Numbered from the stretch's first letter, positions 9,541 through 22,881 are shown. The stretch: DNA of 64,000 nucleotides from Siphonodentalium dalli (GCA_032622095.1 CP136068.1:184950796-185014795), one strand, 5' to 3'. Notes: generated from the letters alone by a model not told the origin. Program-made: numbers and translations.

Positions 9541-12500
9541 TGTAATAAATGTGCGGACGAACCCGATTTTTTGTCTACAGCTTACGTGCATGGATATGTA
9601 CTCACACACCAATTTTTTTTAATCTGTCAATAAACGGTTGAGTTATAAGCAAAACACGCCGCCCGGAAAAAACTCGACTAAAAAGTAGGAATGCACGACG
9701 GATGGCTGGCGGTTCCTAAAAAAGGAAAACTATAAGTTTCATCAAACCTCCAGAGTGTGGATAACAATCACAAAGGTGTGCCTCCACCCGCAAATTGCAG
9801 GACTTAGAACAAGTTAAGTATTTGATAATATAAAGTTTCATTCAGCATTCATCGCACGATACGAAATAGCCTGTACAGGTAACATATAAGTATACTTATG
9901 CAAACAAAGTATAGTCGCAAATGACATCGCGTAAAACATTGCTGATTAAAATGTCGTAGGTTCCCTGGTTTCCAGAGAATGTCAATCAACTCCCCATTGG
10001 TCCAATCAGATTCAAGGGCGAGTGCATTCAGTTCATTGAACACGGTGACAGTCGGCACATTTCAAAGACGTAGTGCTGCCTTTCAAGTATAAATATACAA
10101 CGACGTCGCCATAAGTTGAAAACTGCAGTGGAATATACAACGTTGAAAAATTTGTAGAATATACAACGTTGAAAAATTTGTAGAATATACAACGACCCAA
10201 AGAGTAACCATGTCGCATCATCAAATGAACTGCCGACTGTTTGCAACATAAGTTAGTAGTACTCATGTTGTCGGAATCTCTTTGATACGCGATCAAAGGT
10301 TGTTAAAGGATTACTATCCTCATGAAACAACAAAACTCTATCGGAAAGCCACCCCTATTGTGATCACAATGATCCAAGTCCCATAAAAATCGCGTAATAA
10401 ATAAGCCGAGAAATAAATAAATAATACCACCACCGGTTGTCGGCTATCTCCGTCGCAAAACCTCGCATGACGTCAAGCGAGGTAAACTAATTAAAAACAG
10501 GGAATTGGAGTCGGAGTTAATTATGTCTACCTATATGGCGATGGAAAATCCGGAATCGACATCAGCGCGTGAGTGTAATGGAATTATTGCGGGGCATATC
10601 AATAGCATTGTGTACACATGGTGAATTGTCATCGCGCGGTGAGTTATCTTCACTTGTGATTTGTCTTAAGTGCTGTTTGGAAAGTTACGGTATTGTTTTG
10701 ACAAAAAATATAAAGGGACAATTGAGCGGGGTAGATAACACTTTCGTATAAAGCTTATAAAAACACGAGCCGGCATGTGAACTTTATTCGGGTGCGTGTT
10801 TGCGATGTTTTAATTTTCCGTATATATGCCCCGAGTGTCCCGTATTTACAATCATTCATTCGTGACAATGCCATATAAATGCAGTGTTTTCGGCCGTGGC
10901 CGGTCTAGTGACTCTCAGTTAGGCATATGCTGTATTCATTTCCAAACGATGTTCGTTTACGTGACATTTGGCGGGATTTCTGTGGGAAACCTGTTGCGCA
11001 AAATCAGAAACCGATTACATATACCAAATAAAGAGCGTTTAATTTGACGAGTCAGTCATGGTTACGAATACATACAATTGCAGTTAAAGTGGGGAGTATG
11101 TTGATGAATAATTCACGATGACAACTATTCTAAGTCGAGTCCCCATTTCCTTCACCATGGCTCAATAAAGAGCGTTCCATGTTAAGAGTTTTCCTAATAT
11201 GGTACGAATAAAAAGAGTTTAATAAAGCGGAAATTGCTATGACAATGATGGAAGGATATATAAAGCATGCATATCGGAAGTTCATGTACATGTATTGGCC
11301 TGTATTGTTGTAATCAGTAAACAATCACTAGAACAACTGTTCTAAGTTGAGTCCCTTTACCTTGACGCAATAAAGAGCGTTCACTATTACGATATATTGC
11401 GAATAAAGAGCACTTGAATATGTGATTCCGTATTAAACCGGATTATTATCCCTCCTTCAAAAAGTGTTATATATGATCGGATGTTTAAACGAACCACGGC
11501 GAACATTTATATATTTTATAACCCTATTGTTATGCGTAATGGACACATAGAGGTCGATTTATGACCTGGATATTCAATAGACCGCATCGCTAGAGTGCTA
11601 AGTTTTTAGGCCAATAACCATGCATAGATGCAGTGAATTTCCATCAGTGACAGTCGGCAAGATTGTTTTGGGGTGGGGGAAGCAATATTCCGAAATATAT
11701 ATAAACACCATATTGCCCAAATATATACATGATTCATAACCAAGGAAAAATGAACTTATCATATCATATTGGTAATGAATGACTTGATTATAATTGATTA
11801 AATCCGACAGCAATAAACCAATTTTGTGTTGTTTTACCGCGTTACGATAAATTAAAACGAAACGCTCTTTATTGACACACGACTAATGGCATCTGGAAAT
11901 TGGAATGTTTACGAGATGATAATTGCCTAATAACTGTGCAATGTCTTCGCGTATATATGCAATCTTGATATGCATATATAATATAACTTGGACTATTCCG
12001 GTAACGAAAAAATATATATAAACACGAGCACGCGTTTATATAGATAAATGCGCGCAAAACTGAATAATATACGGGCATGGCTTTTTAGTAACAACACATC
12101 GCGATACATATAATAATAGTAATAATAACACGATAAAGACATTTAATTACGAGAAAGGCGATGTTTTCGGCGAAGTTTTGCATTCGCAGTGTGATAACAC
12201 GACAATCTTCAAAGGTCGCGATCGACTACATGCAAACTTAAAATACCGCCGTCGCACATCTATGCGTTGTCAATGAGTTACCACGTGATCTATCACGTGC
12301 TATGCTTCTGTTTACATGTGGCAATCACGTGATTGGGCTGATTATCATGTGACTTCGTCTACAACAAAATCTTCGGCTAACTTCGGAATTTTTTTAAATC
12401 GTTATAAAAATAACGATTGGCGGCCGAATATTAGATTATATGCGCCCAATGGACATTTTATATATATATTATCGGTATATTGAAAGAAAATAATATTGTT

Positions 12501-13257
12501 TTTTCAGGAACGTATTCCTTTAAATCTTCGGTTGTAGATTAAACTGTGTAAAACAAACACGGTATTCAATAATATACCTGGCATTTTCCGACGTCCGAAA
12601 TAAATAACGCAGATTAATCGACTATGGAAAAGATAATTGATTATCGGCTTTATACTATTATACGATTAATTGTGGCACTTATTACTTATCTTGTTTTGTC
12701 ATGTGTGACATTACTTTTATTTTAGAGCTCATGTGACGACAGTGACATTAAAAAATATGATACCGGCTGAGAGGTAGGGTCGCTTCATGTTTTTCAGCAA
12801 CATGCATATAAAGATTAAAGGCCCACTTACTTTTCGAATCTCCAGATGCCATATTATATACCATTTGAAAGAGCAACTTCCAAAACATTGTATTATCAAC
12901 TTAACTGGTGTAATAAATTGTGAACAGGTTGTTGTTGACGTGCCAACATGTTTTCCATGCTTCAGTTTAATATGGACTGTAATGCAAAGTCTATTATTTT
13001 CAATGGAAGGGGAATAACTCTATATCTTAAATAGTTTGAATTCTGTTGCTGGGAGCGAAACGGGGTAAATATTTCTATGATTTCAGCTAATTTCTATTAA
13101 TCTGTGGGCACCTTCTGAGACACAGACGTTCTAAATGTTGATAAATTATACTATTTTAATCATATATTATGTCATAGATTGTTATTAAAACAATGTCAAG
13201 ACACTTTAAAAAAAATAATCGTTGACTCAAAAATTAAATGGTCCTTTATGTACTTAC
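9541..13257. other. Gene-poor DNA downstream of the TMEM106 exons
   Basis: No complete exon was recognised. Visible items: a 32-bp direct duplication (AATATACAACGTTGAAAAAT, 10130-10195), several AATAAAGAGCGTT motifs (11020-11400, and complement at 11866), and three CACGTG sites near 12282-12331. The missing last exon of the TMEM106 gene would be expected on the minus strand somewhere here or below. I searched for a Tyr-Val-Asp-Cys-like coding signature by eye and did not find it. Confidence 0.5.
12282..12331. promoter_or_regulatory. Cluster of three CACGTG E-boxes
   Basis: CACGTG occurs at 12282, 12294 and 12326, with CATGTG at 12315 and TCATGTGA near 12345. CACGTG is bound by bHLH-zip factors such as MITF/TFE and MYC/MAX families. 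The cluster is denser than chance, but no promoter or gene start is evident next to it, so function is speculative. Confidence 0.3.
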
Positions 13258-13311
13258 GTAAATTCCATGTATAGATCATGGACCCAGCGTCGGGGGTCAG
13301 CACAAAATTCT
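13258..13311 (-). CDS. TMEM106: TMEM106-family protein, exon 5 (partial gene)
   Basis: A 54-bp exon on the minus strand, bounded by a polypyrimidine tract with CCAG acceptor and a GTAAGTAC donor. Read in the phase left by the previous exon it gives EFCADPRRWVHDLYMEFT, matching the conserved segment of TMEM106 proteins around a FC...VH...M motif in the luminal domain. It ends with two bases of a codon, so at least one more coding exon (about 40-50 residues in the vertebrate family) is needed. The exon is short but both splice sites and the phase agree. I could not locate the terminal exon. Confidence 0.8.
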
Positions 13312-15331
13312 CTGGAAAAAAATATGAAATTTTTATAATCAACCATCGGGCACTGATGTGAGGCATATAAATCTGTACTGCAACAGCACTGGCTTTTTGA
13401 AAAATCCGGGAGGGCTAAAATTTCTCTGGCCAGATAGAGGGTATTACGAGAGCTAAATGCTCTTGCATGTATAGCTCTCGCAGGGGCAATTACTCTATTT
13501 AGTCTCTAATTGTAATGATCCAGATGCACAGACAAAACAATTCATATCTAAGTTTAACTTTAAAGGCATGGATGGCCTTCGTTATAACTTATATGCTATA
13601 ATTTAGAAATAAAAGTTACCAAATTATAAGGGATACATGGATGAGCAGATCCGATACCAACCTCTGGTTCACACCGGGTTGTATTGATCCTGCATTATGC
13701 TATACCAAACAACTGTTTGGCTGCAGTGTACTATCGTTCTGCCACGGTCCACCTGCTGTTCGGCCGCGGTGAAGTTGCCGAAAAAAAGGATGTTGAAAAA
13801 TACAAAGATAACACGATAAATGTTGTTTGATTGAGAGCTTGAGAGCCCTTTGTTTGAATACCATAAGCCAACTTGAATCCTATATTGGTGTACACAATAA
13901 GTAATAGTAAACATCCTACACCGTCATAAAATCAAGGTGTCATAATGCATCCTGATTAGAAGATCACCACTGTAAATTATTAGGTGACACAGATGTTTGA
14001 TGTTACAGACAATAAGGCACTGTAGAATTAGTAACACATGGGTATTTGAGAAGTAAGCATTGGAATGCCCACAAGTGACAGCTTCATCATTAGAGAATTG
14101 ACTCATCAGCCTGTCATTCAACACTGATTATATTATAATATTTGCTATTGAAATGTAAGCCATTGGGCAGAGCCCGAGTTGTGTGCCATGCAAGACAATG
14201 TCAATATACAATAATATTTGGTTTTACATTACACGAACTACATCCACCCCTGTAGGCCTCCCTTCAATTTCACTGTCTGGTCATTTAATCTTTTAAAACC
14301 GGGGCCAGAGTTTTCCACAGAATGAAACAATAAAGAGCGTTTCTGCGTGGTAAGGTATTTTTTCATCCGCGAAGATTTTATGAACCTAAGTAATGTTCAA
14401 GTCTATTTTGAATAGTTAGACAAAGCCGCGACAGCGTGGTCCTTTTACCGAGCATGAAACTTGAAAGGGAATCTCGCGGAGAAAGTGACAATAAATAATC
14501 ATGTTCACTAAAGCAACAATTACAATGTAGCAAATAATGTTGATTGCTACATAGTCTATGTGCCCAATTCCTGAATAATGCTGAAGTAATTTACATGCAG
14601 CTGTGGGTTGAGAGATACAAATGCGCGCAAAAATAACTGCAATCAACAAGATGCAAAATAATTGTGCACACACAATGACTGACCAGCTAAAAATTGTATT
14701 ATTTCATTGAAAGTTATTGACAAAAGTTAAATTTTATCGACCCATTAGTCAGGAGATTGAAGTTACAGTAAATTCAGTTCAAAACAGCGACTTGTTTATT
14801 GCCGCATGGAACAAAATGTTTCGTCTTGCATTTTCACTTTTAATTCACATCCATTCAAATAAAATGCACAATTATTTTAACAATTGATCATAAAGCATCG
14901 CTTCCTTGTTAAACATGTGTCCCATCACAATCCTGAGAATTTTCAACAATCAAATAATGTTTCAGAAAGCAAAAAATATTTTTTTAATGGGTTGTGTAAA
15001 TTTTATTCAGTTCATTCTCGTGGCATACCATGGAACGGCAAGTAGACCATGGTGACAGTGGACACTTGTTGTGTCAACCAGTGTACGGTAATGCCCAAAG
15101 TAATTTTGACCACTTAACCACAGCAGAATTATGGGTAATTATTCAGGATTTAGTCGTAAATATGACTTGTTGCCATTCATCGGAATGCTCTCAGCGAGAG
15201 CTTTCCGATGAATGGCAACAAGCCATATTTCCGACTAAATCCTGAAAAATTACCCATAATTCTGCTGTGGTTAAGTGGTCAATTACTTTGGGCATTACTG
15301 TATATATGATTTCCTAAGAAATATCACTTAC
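13312..15331 (-). other. TMEM106 intron 4
   Basis: A 2.0-kb intron with GT..AG ends on the minus strand. It contains a foldback element (15084-15302), an AATAAAGAGCGTTT motif near 14328, and a degraded CCGCGGTG-type repeat near 13735-13790 resembling the element at 25261-25637. A minus-strand frame at 14673-14416 with hydrophobic stretches does not fit the TMEM106 family or the splice phase. Confidence 0.6.
15084..15302. repeat. Foldback hairpin beside a splice donor
   Basis: Arms of about 105 bp (TACGGTAATGCCCAAAGTAA ... complement ending at 15302) are inverted copies with few mismatches and a very short loop around 15193 (GCTCTCAGCGAGAGC). TA dinucleotides flank both ends. The hairpin starts only about 29 bp inside the intron after the donor of TMEM106 exon 4. 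It looks like a foldback MITE. Confidence 0.8.
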
Positions 15332-15522
15332 GCATATTGTTCTTTTCGGTTTGATAAAGTTATGTTCATCTCGATTCCATACTCCCCATTACTGCGCATG
15401 GCGATGTTTGATTCGGTTGTGTTTCGGGATTGGTTAAGCTGTTTATTATCGTGCAGCACAGTCATCTCAGCGCCATTAATCGTTATCGAGGCGTAGTTCG
15501 TATTGTCAATCTCAACAGGATT
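15332..15522 (-). CDS. TMEM106: TMEM106-family protein, exon 4
   Basis: A 191-bp minus-strand exon with TTTTTGTAG acceptor and GTAAGTGA donor. It encodes residues 145-208 of the predicted protein, starting NPVEIDNTNYASITINGAEM. This is the luminal LEA-type beta-sandwich region typical of TMEM106 proteins, following the segment N-V-S...Y-V-A-L-S-I-Y from exon 3. Two N-glycosylation sequons are visible (N-T-T near residue 178 and N-I-T near 197), consistent with the heavily glycosylated luminal domain of the family. Entry phase is 0 and exit leaves two bases (GC), which the next exon completes to alanine. Confidence 0.88.
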
Positions 15523-15993
15523 CTACAAAAATATAAAGCACATTAGAAAAATGGCTGCCAAAATTTATGCCGATTCTGGTATGAAACTTACTAAAATGGT
15601 GATTCTCTCCTGCTAGTATGTAAGAGTACTAAATCATGCTAAATAATATGCTATTAAATAATATTGATTTCCTTATCACAAACAAAGAGGAAGTAAAGAC
15701 ACCTTCAAGAAAAATATAGTTCAATTTTAAATGTGTCTTTTGATGTTGACAAAATAGTTCAACCACCTTATCACCCTTATGTTTATCTCACAGTCAACAC
15801 TAAATAACCCAACACAAATCGAATATCATAATTATATTCCAATTAACATAATAATAAAGTTCCGGCATTGACATCAATATCATTGCGCTAAACTCTTAAG
15901 TCACTGTGTGTGCCCATTATACATGTGTGTCTTACTAAAAAATATGAGGAATCAGAAGGATAGGCATTATTATGGAGAGATAACTGTACTTAC
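15523..15993 (-). other. TMEM106 intron 3
   Basis: A 471-bp AT-rich intron with GTAAGTACAG donor and TTTGTAG acceptor on the minus strand. No element recognised. Confidence 0.75.
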
Positions 15994-16159
15994 ATATATA
16001 GATAAGGCAACATAGTTCTCCGATACATTTATATATGTAAAGTAAGGTGTCAGGTACAAGTTTGGGGTTGACAGAAACACGTTCCGTGGGATAAGGAAGA
16101 AAACTGTGAGACCAGCACCAATGAGGCATATGACCACGGCCAGCAACACGTAAAGTAAC
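15994..16159 (-). CDS. TMEM106: TMEM106-family protein, exon 3 (transmembrane segment)
   Basis: A 166-bp minus-strand exon (acceptor TCTCTTTACAG, donor GTAAGTACAG). It encodes the single membrane-spanning helix, LLYVLLAVVICLIGAGLTVF followed by FLIPRN (residues 90-115), then the start of the luminal domain with an N-V-S sequon at residue 133. The arrangement Arg-Pro-Arg-Arg-Thr, hydrophobic helix, F-hydrophobic-P-R is the family hallmark: a type II protein of late endosomes and lysosomes involved in lysosome size, acidification and transport in vertebrates. The first base completes the split threonine codon from exon 2. Exit phase is 0. Confidence 0.92.
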
Positions 16160-19100
16160 CTGTAAAGAGAAGATACATGTGTGAGACTACTAATAATAAA
16201 AGGTAGCAGACCCGACGTCCCCCAAACCGAGGTGGCTTTTTGAGACGTTGGCTTTTTTGAGAACAAAGAAGATTTGTTATCATTAAGACAACACAAATCA
16301 TTAAGACAACATGAATATTATTTGTAGTCAAATAAAATAGAACTCAAATAGGTTCAAATTAAGAAAGTCTGTTGAATGTTGCTGAAATTACCATCCGGAA
16401 AACCCCCAAGACAGCAATTTGTAAGTCGAATAAAAGGTCAACTGACCATAGTGTCCCCCGAAAACGTGGCAAGTCGATGCCGCTTTTTGTTAAAGAAATT
16501 AAAAAAAATGTTGAAATTTTCTAAGTCGAAAATGGTTAATAAACTCTGTAAAAAAATAATTTTTCCGACATCTATATACATGTTGCACATCTCCAATATG
16601 TTGGTAACAATACCCTGAAGTTTCAAATATCAACGATCAAAACTGTAGGAGGAGTTGATTACACCATGAAGGTACCCTCATACAGAAAATTATAAAAAAA
16701 TGTTGAAATTTTCTAAGTCGAAAAGGGTTAATAACTCTGTCAAAAAATAATTTTTCCGTTATCTATATACATGTTGCACATCTTCAATATATGAGCAACA
16801 ATATTCTGAAGTTTCAAATCTCTGGGATGAAATCTGTTGGAGGAGATGATTACACCATGAAGGTACTCAAAAGTGTGACGGACGAACGGACGGCGGCTCA
16901 ACGGACGGCCGGAGCCCGTTTCTATAGTCACCCAAAAATAAATTTTTCGGGGGACAAAAAGGGGCATTAGTCCAGGCACATAAGGTTTCACTAGTGTAAA
17001 AAATCGGGGAAAACTGATTTTTTCAGGGATCAATAAGAACATGTTTATGAACAACGTGGCAAAAGTCCCCTAAAATCCGAGTTGAGCTTTTTGAGATATC
17101 TTGATTTTTCGGAATGGTTCAAATTCTGAAGCATCTCCATCAGGCCATATGGGAATGCAGTCATGTGTAGATCAATTAATTCCAAATTCATAATACATTG
17201 ACATACATACAAACAATGCTTAGCCGTGAACCATATAAGTTGAATTGAAGTCCCAAAATGGCCGCCAAAATGGCCAAAATAGAATGAAAGTTACATTTTA
17301 TGCATAATTGAATAGCTAGTCCCATAAGAGTGACAACACGCTCGAAATATGTGAGGAAGAATGATTGCAGAGAATAAGAGAAACATTTTATCGGGTATGT
17401 GCGAATTATCTCTAATATATATCGCGAGAGATATAGCGAAAAGCAAGGTCTCATAAAATGGTTAAATCTGGACTTTTTGACCGCAAAGAAACGGGAGAAT
17501 AAGGCAAATTTTTCTGCACTATTTATCTTGAATCGTGTGATATATATGTACACTACACTGTAAAATGAAATTTAATAGCGAAGAATTGATTCTGTGACCT
17601 TTCATAGAAGCCGAAATATATGTGCTCATAGCAGTATCACTAATGTGACCGGTCATCGTTTCTTTTGATATATACACCATCAAACCTTTCGAAATACACT
17701 GCTATAGAGCAGTATGAGAGATATTCATAGAGTAATGGGTGAATTGTGTAGATTATATTCTCCGTGTCTTAAAATATTAGTAATTTTTGCCTAAGAATAA
17801 GTAATAAAACACGAATATTTCGCTGTTATCACAAGAATGCATGGTGGTATACTATGAAAGCAATTTATCAAAACACAAAGGAGTACCATATACTTTCTTT
17901 AAAAAAATCTAAATTTGACCAAAATTGCCCACATTCTCTGTGACAGAGACTGTCTTTACACCTGGAAATAATATTTGGTTATATTCACCAAGGTCACATA
18001 TACGCGAAGGGTACTATGTTTTCTGCAACCGCATTACCGTGTGTATCCCTTCTCCCTAATGTTACACATATCTGCTGAACTAACAACCATAACTAGCAAC
18101 ATTGAGTCAATGTTCAACGCTGAAATAACAGCTTTAAACGATGATCACCTGATATTTTGCACAAGTTCATGGGTGGTTTTGGCAAGATATTTTCAAACAA
18201 CAAAATACGGAAAACTAATATTGTACATTGCGTAATAGCATATTCCAGTTGCAAGTTGCCGACTGAAGTAAGTTGAACAAATTGTTTACTAAGAGACCGG
18301 TTTGGAAGCAGCACGAAAATTGGTCGTATATCAAATGTACGATGTGCTGTCTATTTGATCTGGTGTGATGCAGTGCTAATCTTTTGAAGAGGTGGCGGTT
18401 TCTTTGCAATATAATAAGAATTGCAACATACGTGTGTGGTTTATTATCATGTACAGTGATGAACAATCCGGAAATGTAACTACTATTTATACCGCAAGGA
18501 TATGCACTTAAGTTTCTGCGTTCCATTCAATAATTTATCATCACGCCGAACGAAACTACCATACACTGTGTGGCGAAACATTACTTCGTATGTTGCATGC
18601 CCGAAATTATTATTTTTGGCCCCGACTGTAAACAGAAAACCCGAAATTTTAAAGACGTAATTCATTGGGTTTGACCTGCGTTGCAATGGCTGATAAATCC
18701 TCCACATGGGCCTGTTTTAATGAACTGTGTACCTTTAAAGATATTTAACAACAGACTTGTATATTGTTAATACGTATTTTACCTACTAGGTGGTTATATA
18801 ATAAGTTGCCATCATTTCGGCTTAGCTTGGTGGTTGCGGCCATTTTGACAGCCATTTCATGACCGCGTTTGTAGTATTCTGATCGTGTCACTATATTCGC
18901 TCTCGTACTCATATTTCACATATACTGGTATAACTTAGTAATGCATATGACTAGCTTAGACAAAATAGAATATCAAAATACGACCAGATCGTTGACAACC
19001 AGTTTCGGGGGTAGGGTTATGTTTTTACAAGTTTTGACAACTTATGATGTGCGTACTCGCTAGTTCTGCCTATTATAGCGACGGGGTGGTGTCTGTGCAG

Positions 19101-22028
19101 TTTTTAAAATAGATAGCTTGCGCCTATGTTTTGAGAAGCCTGAGAAATCCGACATCGAATACATCAGTTTGTCTTCAAAATCGTCAGTATTTTGGCTCAG
19201 TGTTTTATTTCATATCTATATATGCGAAATTCATTCGATATTTCCCTTTGAATGGGTGTCGTTGGTTCGAGAATTGTATATCGAACAATATTGAGTGCTT
19301 TTTGTATACGTTTCGGCTGAAAAATTGTTACAACATCCAATTATTTCCATCATTGTGAAAAATATTGTTTTGTTTAATTATATGGAAAAAATGATGTAAC
19401 TCAGAAAGCTCAAATCGGATTGTAAAGGACTTTTCGTGACGCGTCCGCGATGTTATGACCAAAATAATATAAAAAAAATCAGCTTTCCCCGATTTATTTC
19501 CTTACTTTTCCACTTCCATGTCTAATGTGCCTGGACTACATAACATTGTCAAAAATCATCGGACCGTGACCAAATTTTAACTTGGCCTGCATCTTCTCAA
19601 ATATGAACCATGTACCAAATATCAAGAATTTATGTTAAATATTGCTCAAGTTATCATGTGGATGGCATGAAAACAGCGATTTGTAAGTCAAAAGAGAGGC
19701 ATAACTCAGTACAAAATCATCGAACAGTGACGAAATTCGAACTTGGCCTGCGTCTTCTCAAATGTGAACCACGTACCAATATCAAGAAATTCTGTTGAAT
19801 ATTGCTCAAGTTATCATGCGAACAACCTACATGTACATGTATGTAGGCAGACAGACATGCTGATCATAATAGTCCCTCCAAAGTATTCTTTGGGACAAAA
19901 AATGGGTATAACTCAGTCATATATCTTCTGACTGTGACAAAATTGGCCTGCATCTTCTCAAATGTGAACCACGTATCAAATATCAAGAAATTATGTTCAA
20001 TATTGATGCATGCCCCGACGGACAGATGCACATGCTAATTATAATAGTTCCCCAAAAATTTTTGGGGGACAATAACTCACCTTTTATAAGGATAGTCTTA
20101 AAGAGTTGGGTATTCCAGCACCAATCAAGAATATTACCACAACCATTTACTGAGATTAGTACAGATTAACGTTGTCCAAGAATAAAATAAATAAAAGGTC
20201 ACCGACAACACATCCCCCTAAAAAAGACGGTATGCGCATTCTCCTAATTTCGTGCTTCACAAGCTTTTTGGCTTTTCGGAACAAAAACAATCAAAGTATT
20301 GTAAAAATCAATTAACCCTTTACCCAACAGAACGGCCCTGTGCCAATGAATTCTCTTATATATGCGAGTCGACCATAGGTCGCCTCGCATATATAAGAGA
20401 ATGCATTGGCTTAACACATTAAAAATTATAAAATTGTTAAAGAATGTAAGAAAAAATGGTAAACAGAGATTTTTTTTAGGCCAATGCATTCTCTTATATA
20501 TGCGAGGCGACCTATGGTCGACTCGCATATATAAGAGAATGCATTGGCACAGGGTATAACTGTAACTATCACAATGTGGCCAAGGAGCCGGTTCCAATGA
20601 TATCCATATTTGTATGGTTCTATTGAGACAGGCCGAAGATATTTTAGGCTGTTGAAGCTTTATTTTGCCGGTTTTGGCCGGTTTGTTGGGTAAAGGGTTA
20701 AATTTGAATATTAGAATGGTAAAAAGTGAAGAAAGGGGAATAACTCTTTGAAAACTAACGTTTATCTGTCATCCATATATGTGTTCATTGTGTAGGAACT
20801 GTTACATCGGAAGCCATTCTATTTGCCAGTTTGTAATAGTTCAGGAATGATTTTTGTATGGCTCCTTATGACTAAAAACATACGTCTTTATTTTGAGCCA
20901 TCTAGGTGATAATTTGATTCATTTTTCCATTCCCCTCACAATCTGTGGTCCCAAAGAACGTCATAATAATGAAAATCCCATTGTGCAGGTCATAACGATG
21001 ACAAAATCTGCAAAGTCTGATGTCTGTGTGGGTTCTCTCTTCTTTTAATCCGTTCTATGTGAGAAATACTATGACTAATATTTGGAAGGATACTTGGTTC
21101 AAACTGACCATGATGTGAAAATACTCAAGTAACACAACGAAATATGCATTAAGTTGATACTCGCACCACTTTTCATCAATTTCTGTTAGTTACACTGCCT
21201 TCCTACATGTATATATATGCCATATAGTAGGGTGGCTAAGTGTCAAATAGTAACAGAATTGTTCACTTTGTGATACAGGTATGAAATTTGGCATAAATGG
21301 TCGCATACATGTAAATGGTCAAAGTGAAGTCTGAAAAAAAGTCTGGCAAATCAATCATAAATGATGGACAGATTCAAAATGGTAATCACTTTTGTTTTAA
21401 ATGGCCGTTTTGAACTTGTACTCAATATATACGATATATCAAACACATTTGTTTTCTTTGTTTGCCACATAGGTTCAGTAAATCACAAACAAAGTTAAAT
21501 ATTTATATATTAACCATGTAAAAATAAGATGAGTCCAGCAGTGATCAAAATCTTTGATTGTTATATTTAAAATATTTCAGAAAAAGGTCAAAGTGAGAAA
21601 AATCATTCACATTGTGATACCAGCATGATATTTGGCATGCATGACCAGAATACTGAACAATGTTTTCATACAAACCAGTCAGAAATTGAGAATGGTAGAC
21701 AGATTCAAGATGGCTGCCATTTTTCAAAATGGCTACTATTTTCGTCTCTTGTATTCAATATATAAATAAGATCACGTTGGTGTTATTTATTTGTCACATG
21801 TATTGATTTGGTAAATCACAAGTATGAAGCTAATTAATCAGTTATAAATATGCAATAAGAAGAGTTTGTCCAGCATATATTTATGTTTTCTATTGTTTTA
21901 TGCTTAAAAAGCTTTGGAAATGGTCGAAATTTTGTTCCAATTTTTTCAACATCTTAGCATTTCTCAACAGAAAGTATAAACTGTGTTGTATGAGTTGATC
22001 ACTAATAAATTTCATATTATAAACTCAC
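16160..22028 (-). other. TMEM106 intron 2, repeat-rich
   Basis: A 5.9-kb intron. Visible contents: a diverged tandem pair of about 190 bp (16495-16675 and 16690-16866, sharing GTTGAAATTTTCTAAGTCGA), three related units at about 19535-20010 sharing GTACCAAATATCAAGAA-type text, a piggyBac-like MITE (20312-20701), and a diverged direct duplication of about 330 bp (21240-21560 and 21585-21900). The stretch 17100-19400 shows nothing I can name. Confidence 0.7.
20312..20701 (-). mobile_element. piggyBac-like MITE (CCCTTTACCC family), copy 2
   Basis: Perfectly bounded by TTAA at 20312-20315 and 20698-20701 with terminal inverted repeats CCCTTTACCCAACA and complement. It carries the same twin hairpins with CATTCTCTTATATATGCGAG arms as 4647-5046, but in the opposite overall orientation. 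It lies in intron 2 of the TMEM106 gene. Confidence 0.9.
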
Positions 22029-22092
22029 GTTCTTCTTGGTTTGAGACGCTTATCCTTTAACGGAATCAGTGCGACAAGCTGTCCCTCTTGGT
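22029..22092 (-). CDS. TMEM106: TMEM106-family protein, exon 2
   Basis: A 64-bp minus-strand exon between a TATTGCAG acceptor and a GTGAGT donor. It encodes QEGQLVALIPLKDKRLKPRR, the strongly conserved cytosolic segment just before the membrane helix in TMEM106 proteins (family pattern G-Q-x-x-Q-L-V-A-L-I-P...R-L-x-P-R-R-T). Two bases at each end complete split codons with its neighbours: Asp with exon 1 and Thr with exon 3. The very short length and exact family match leave little doubt. Confidence 0.92.
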
Positions 22093-22433
22093 CTGCAATA
22101 TTTACAAAGAGTTCAAAAATCAAACATATCTCTTATTTGGAAATACCGAAATATCTGTCAAAATATCTTACTTCTATGAGGATAAGAGCCCACAGACTTG
22201 ACACCGAGAAAGATAAGTACAAAGTCTGAACCTGATATCAACAAACGAGTCTGTTCCTTGTGTGGGAAACTTGAAGATGAAGAACAAGTTTACTCTTTGT
22301 GAAAGAACAGAGAAGCAGTTAATTAACTTAAAGTAATGTGAAACTCTCAGGTAGGGTGATCAAATAGTAATGGAGCACAATCTTGTTGCAATTAGTTATT
22401 TTTTACAAATATTATATCTAAATTGACAACATA

Positions 22434-22650
22434 CATGTACACCGTCATTCTTATATATTAATTAAATGCAGTGACTGTCGATGGCGAAATCATTTTCGTT
22501 AGTTTATCGCCGATAGAAGCATCCCGATTCGAGTAGTAAATATTTACAATTTAGCGTAGTTCAGACAATGTTTTCTATGGAGTGGTACAGTCGATTTGCT
22601 TGAGATTTTCGGTGATGTTAGTAGAATGCTACATTCCGCCAGTTGGTGTA
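22434..22650 (-). repeat. Dispersed repeat, inverted copy of 57170-57400
   Basis: Both copies share GTAGAATGCTACATTCC, GTAAATATTTAC and ATGGCGAAATCATTT-type text in opposite orientation. No termini or coding sequence identified. Confidence 0.6.
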
Positions 22651-22881
22651 GTACCTAAATACTAACTTATCAATTTTACGCACCAGAACAAGTACATAAT
22701 ATGTCTTTAAAGGCATGGATGGAAATGGTTGTAGGTTATATTTAGAAATAAAAGTTACCAAATTATGAATTCCCTCAAGAATATACTAATAGTAAAGTAT
22801 AATGATAGTATAAATACGATATTACGTGTATCCACAAAACACACTTGTGCTGGCCGAGCATTTGTTTATACATGTATACAG

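Noticed and set aside
14416-14673. Minus-strand frame with hydrophobic stretches as the missing TMEM106 exon
   Set aside because: The sequence does not match the family, and the acceptor-like sites in front of it give a stop codon in the phase required by exon 4. The 54-bp exon at 13258-13311 fits instead.
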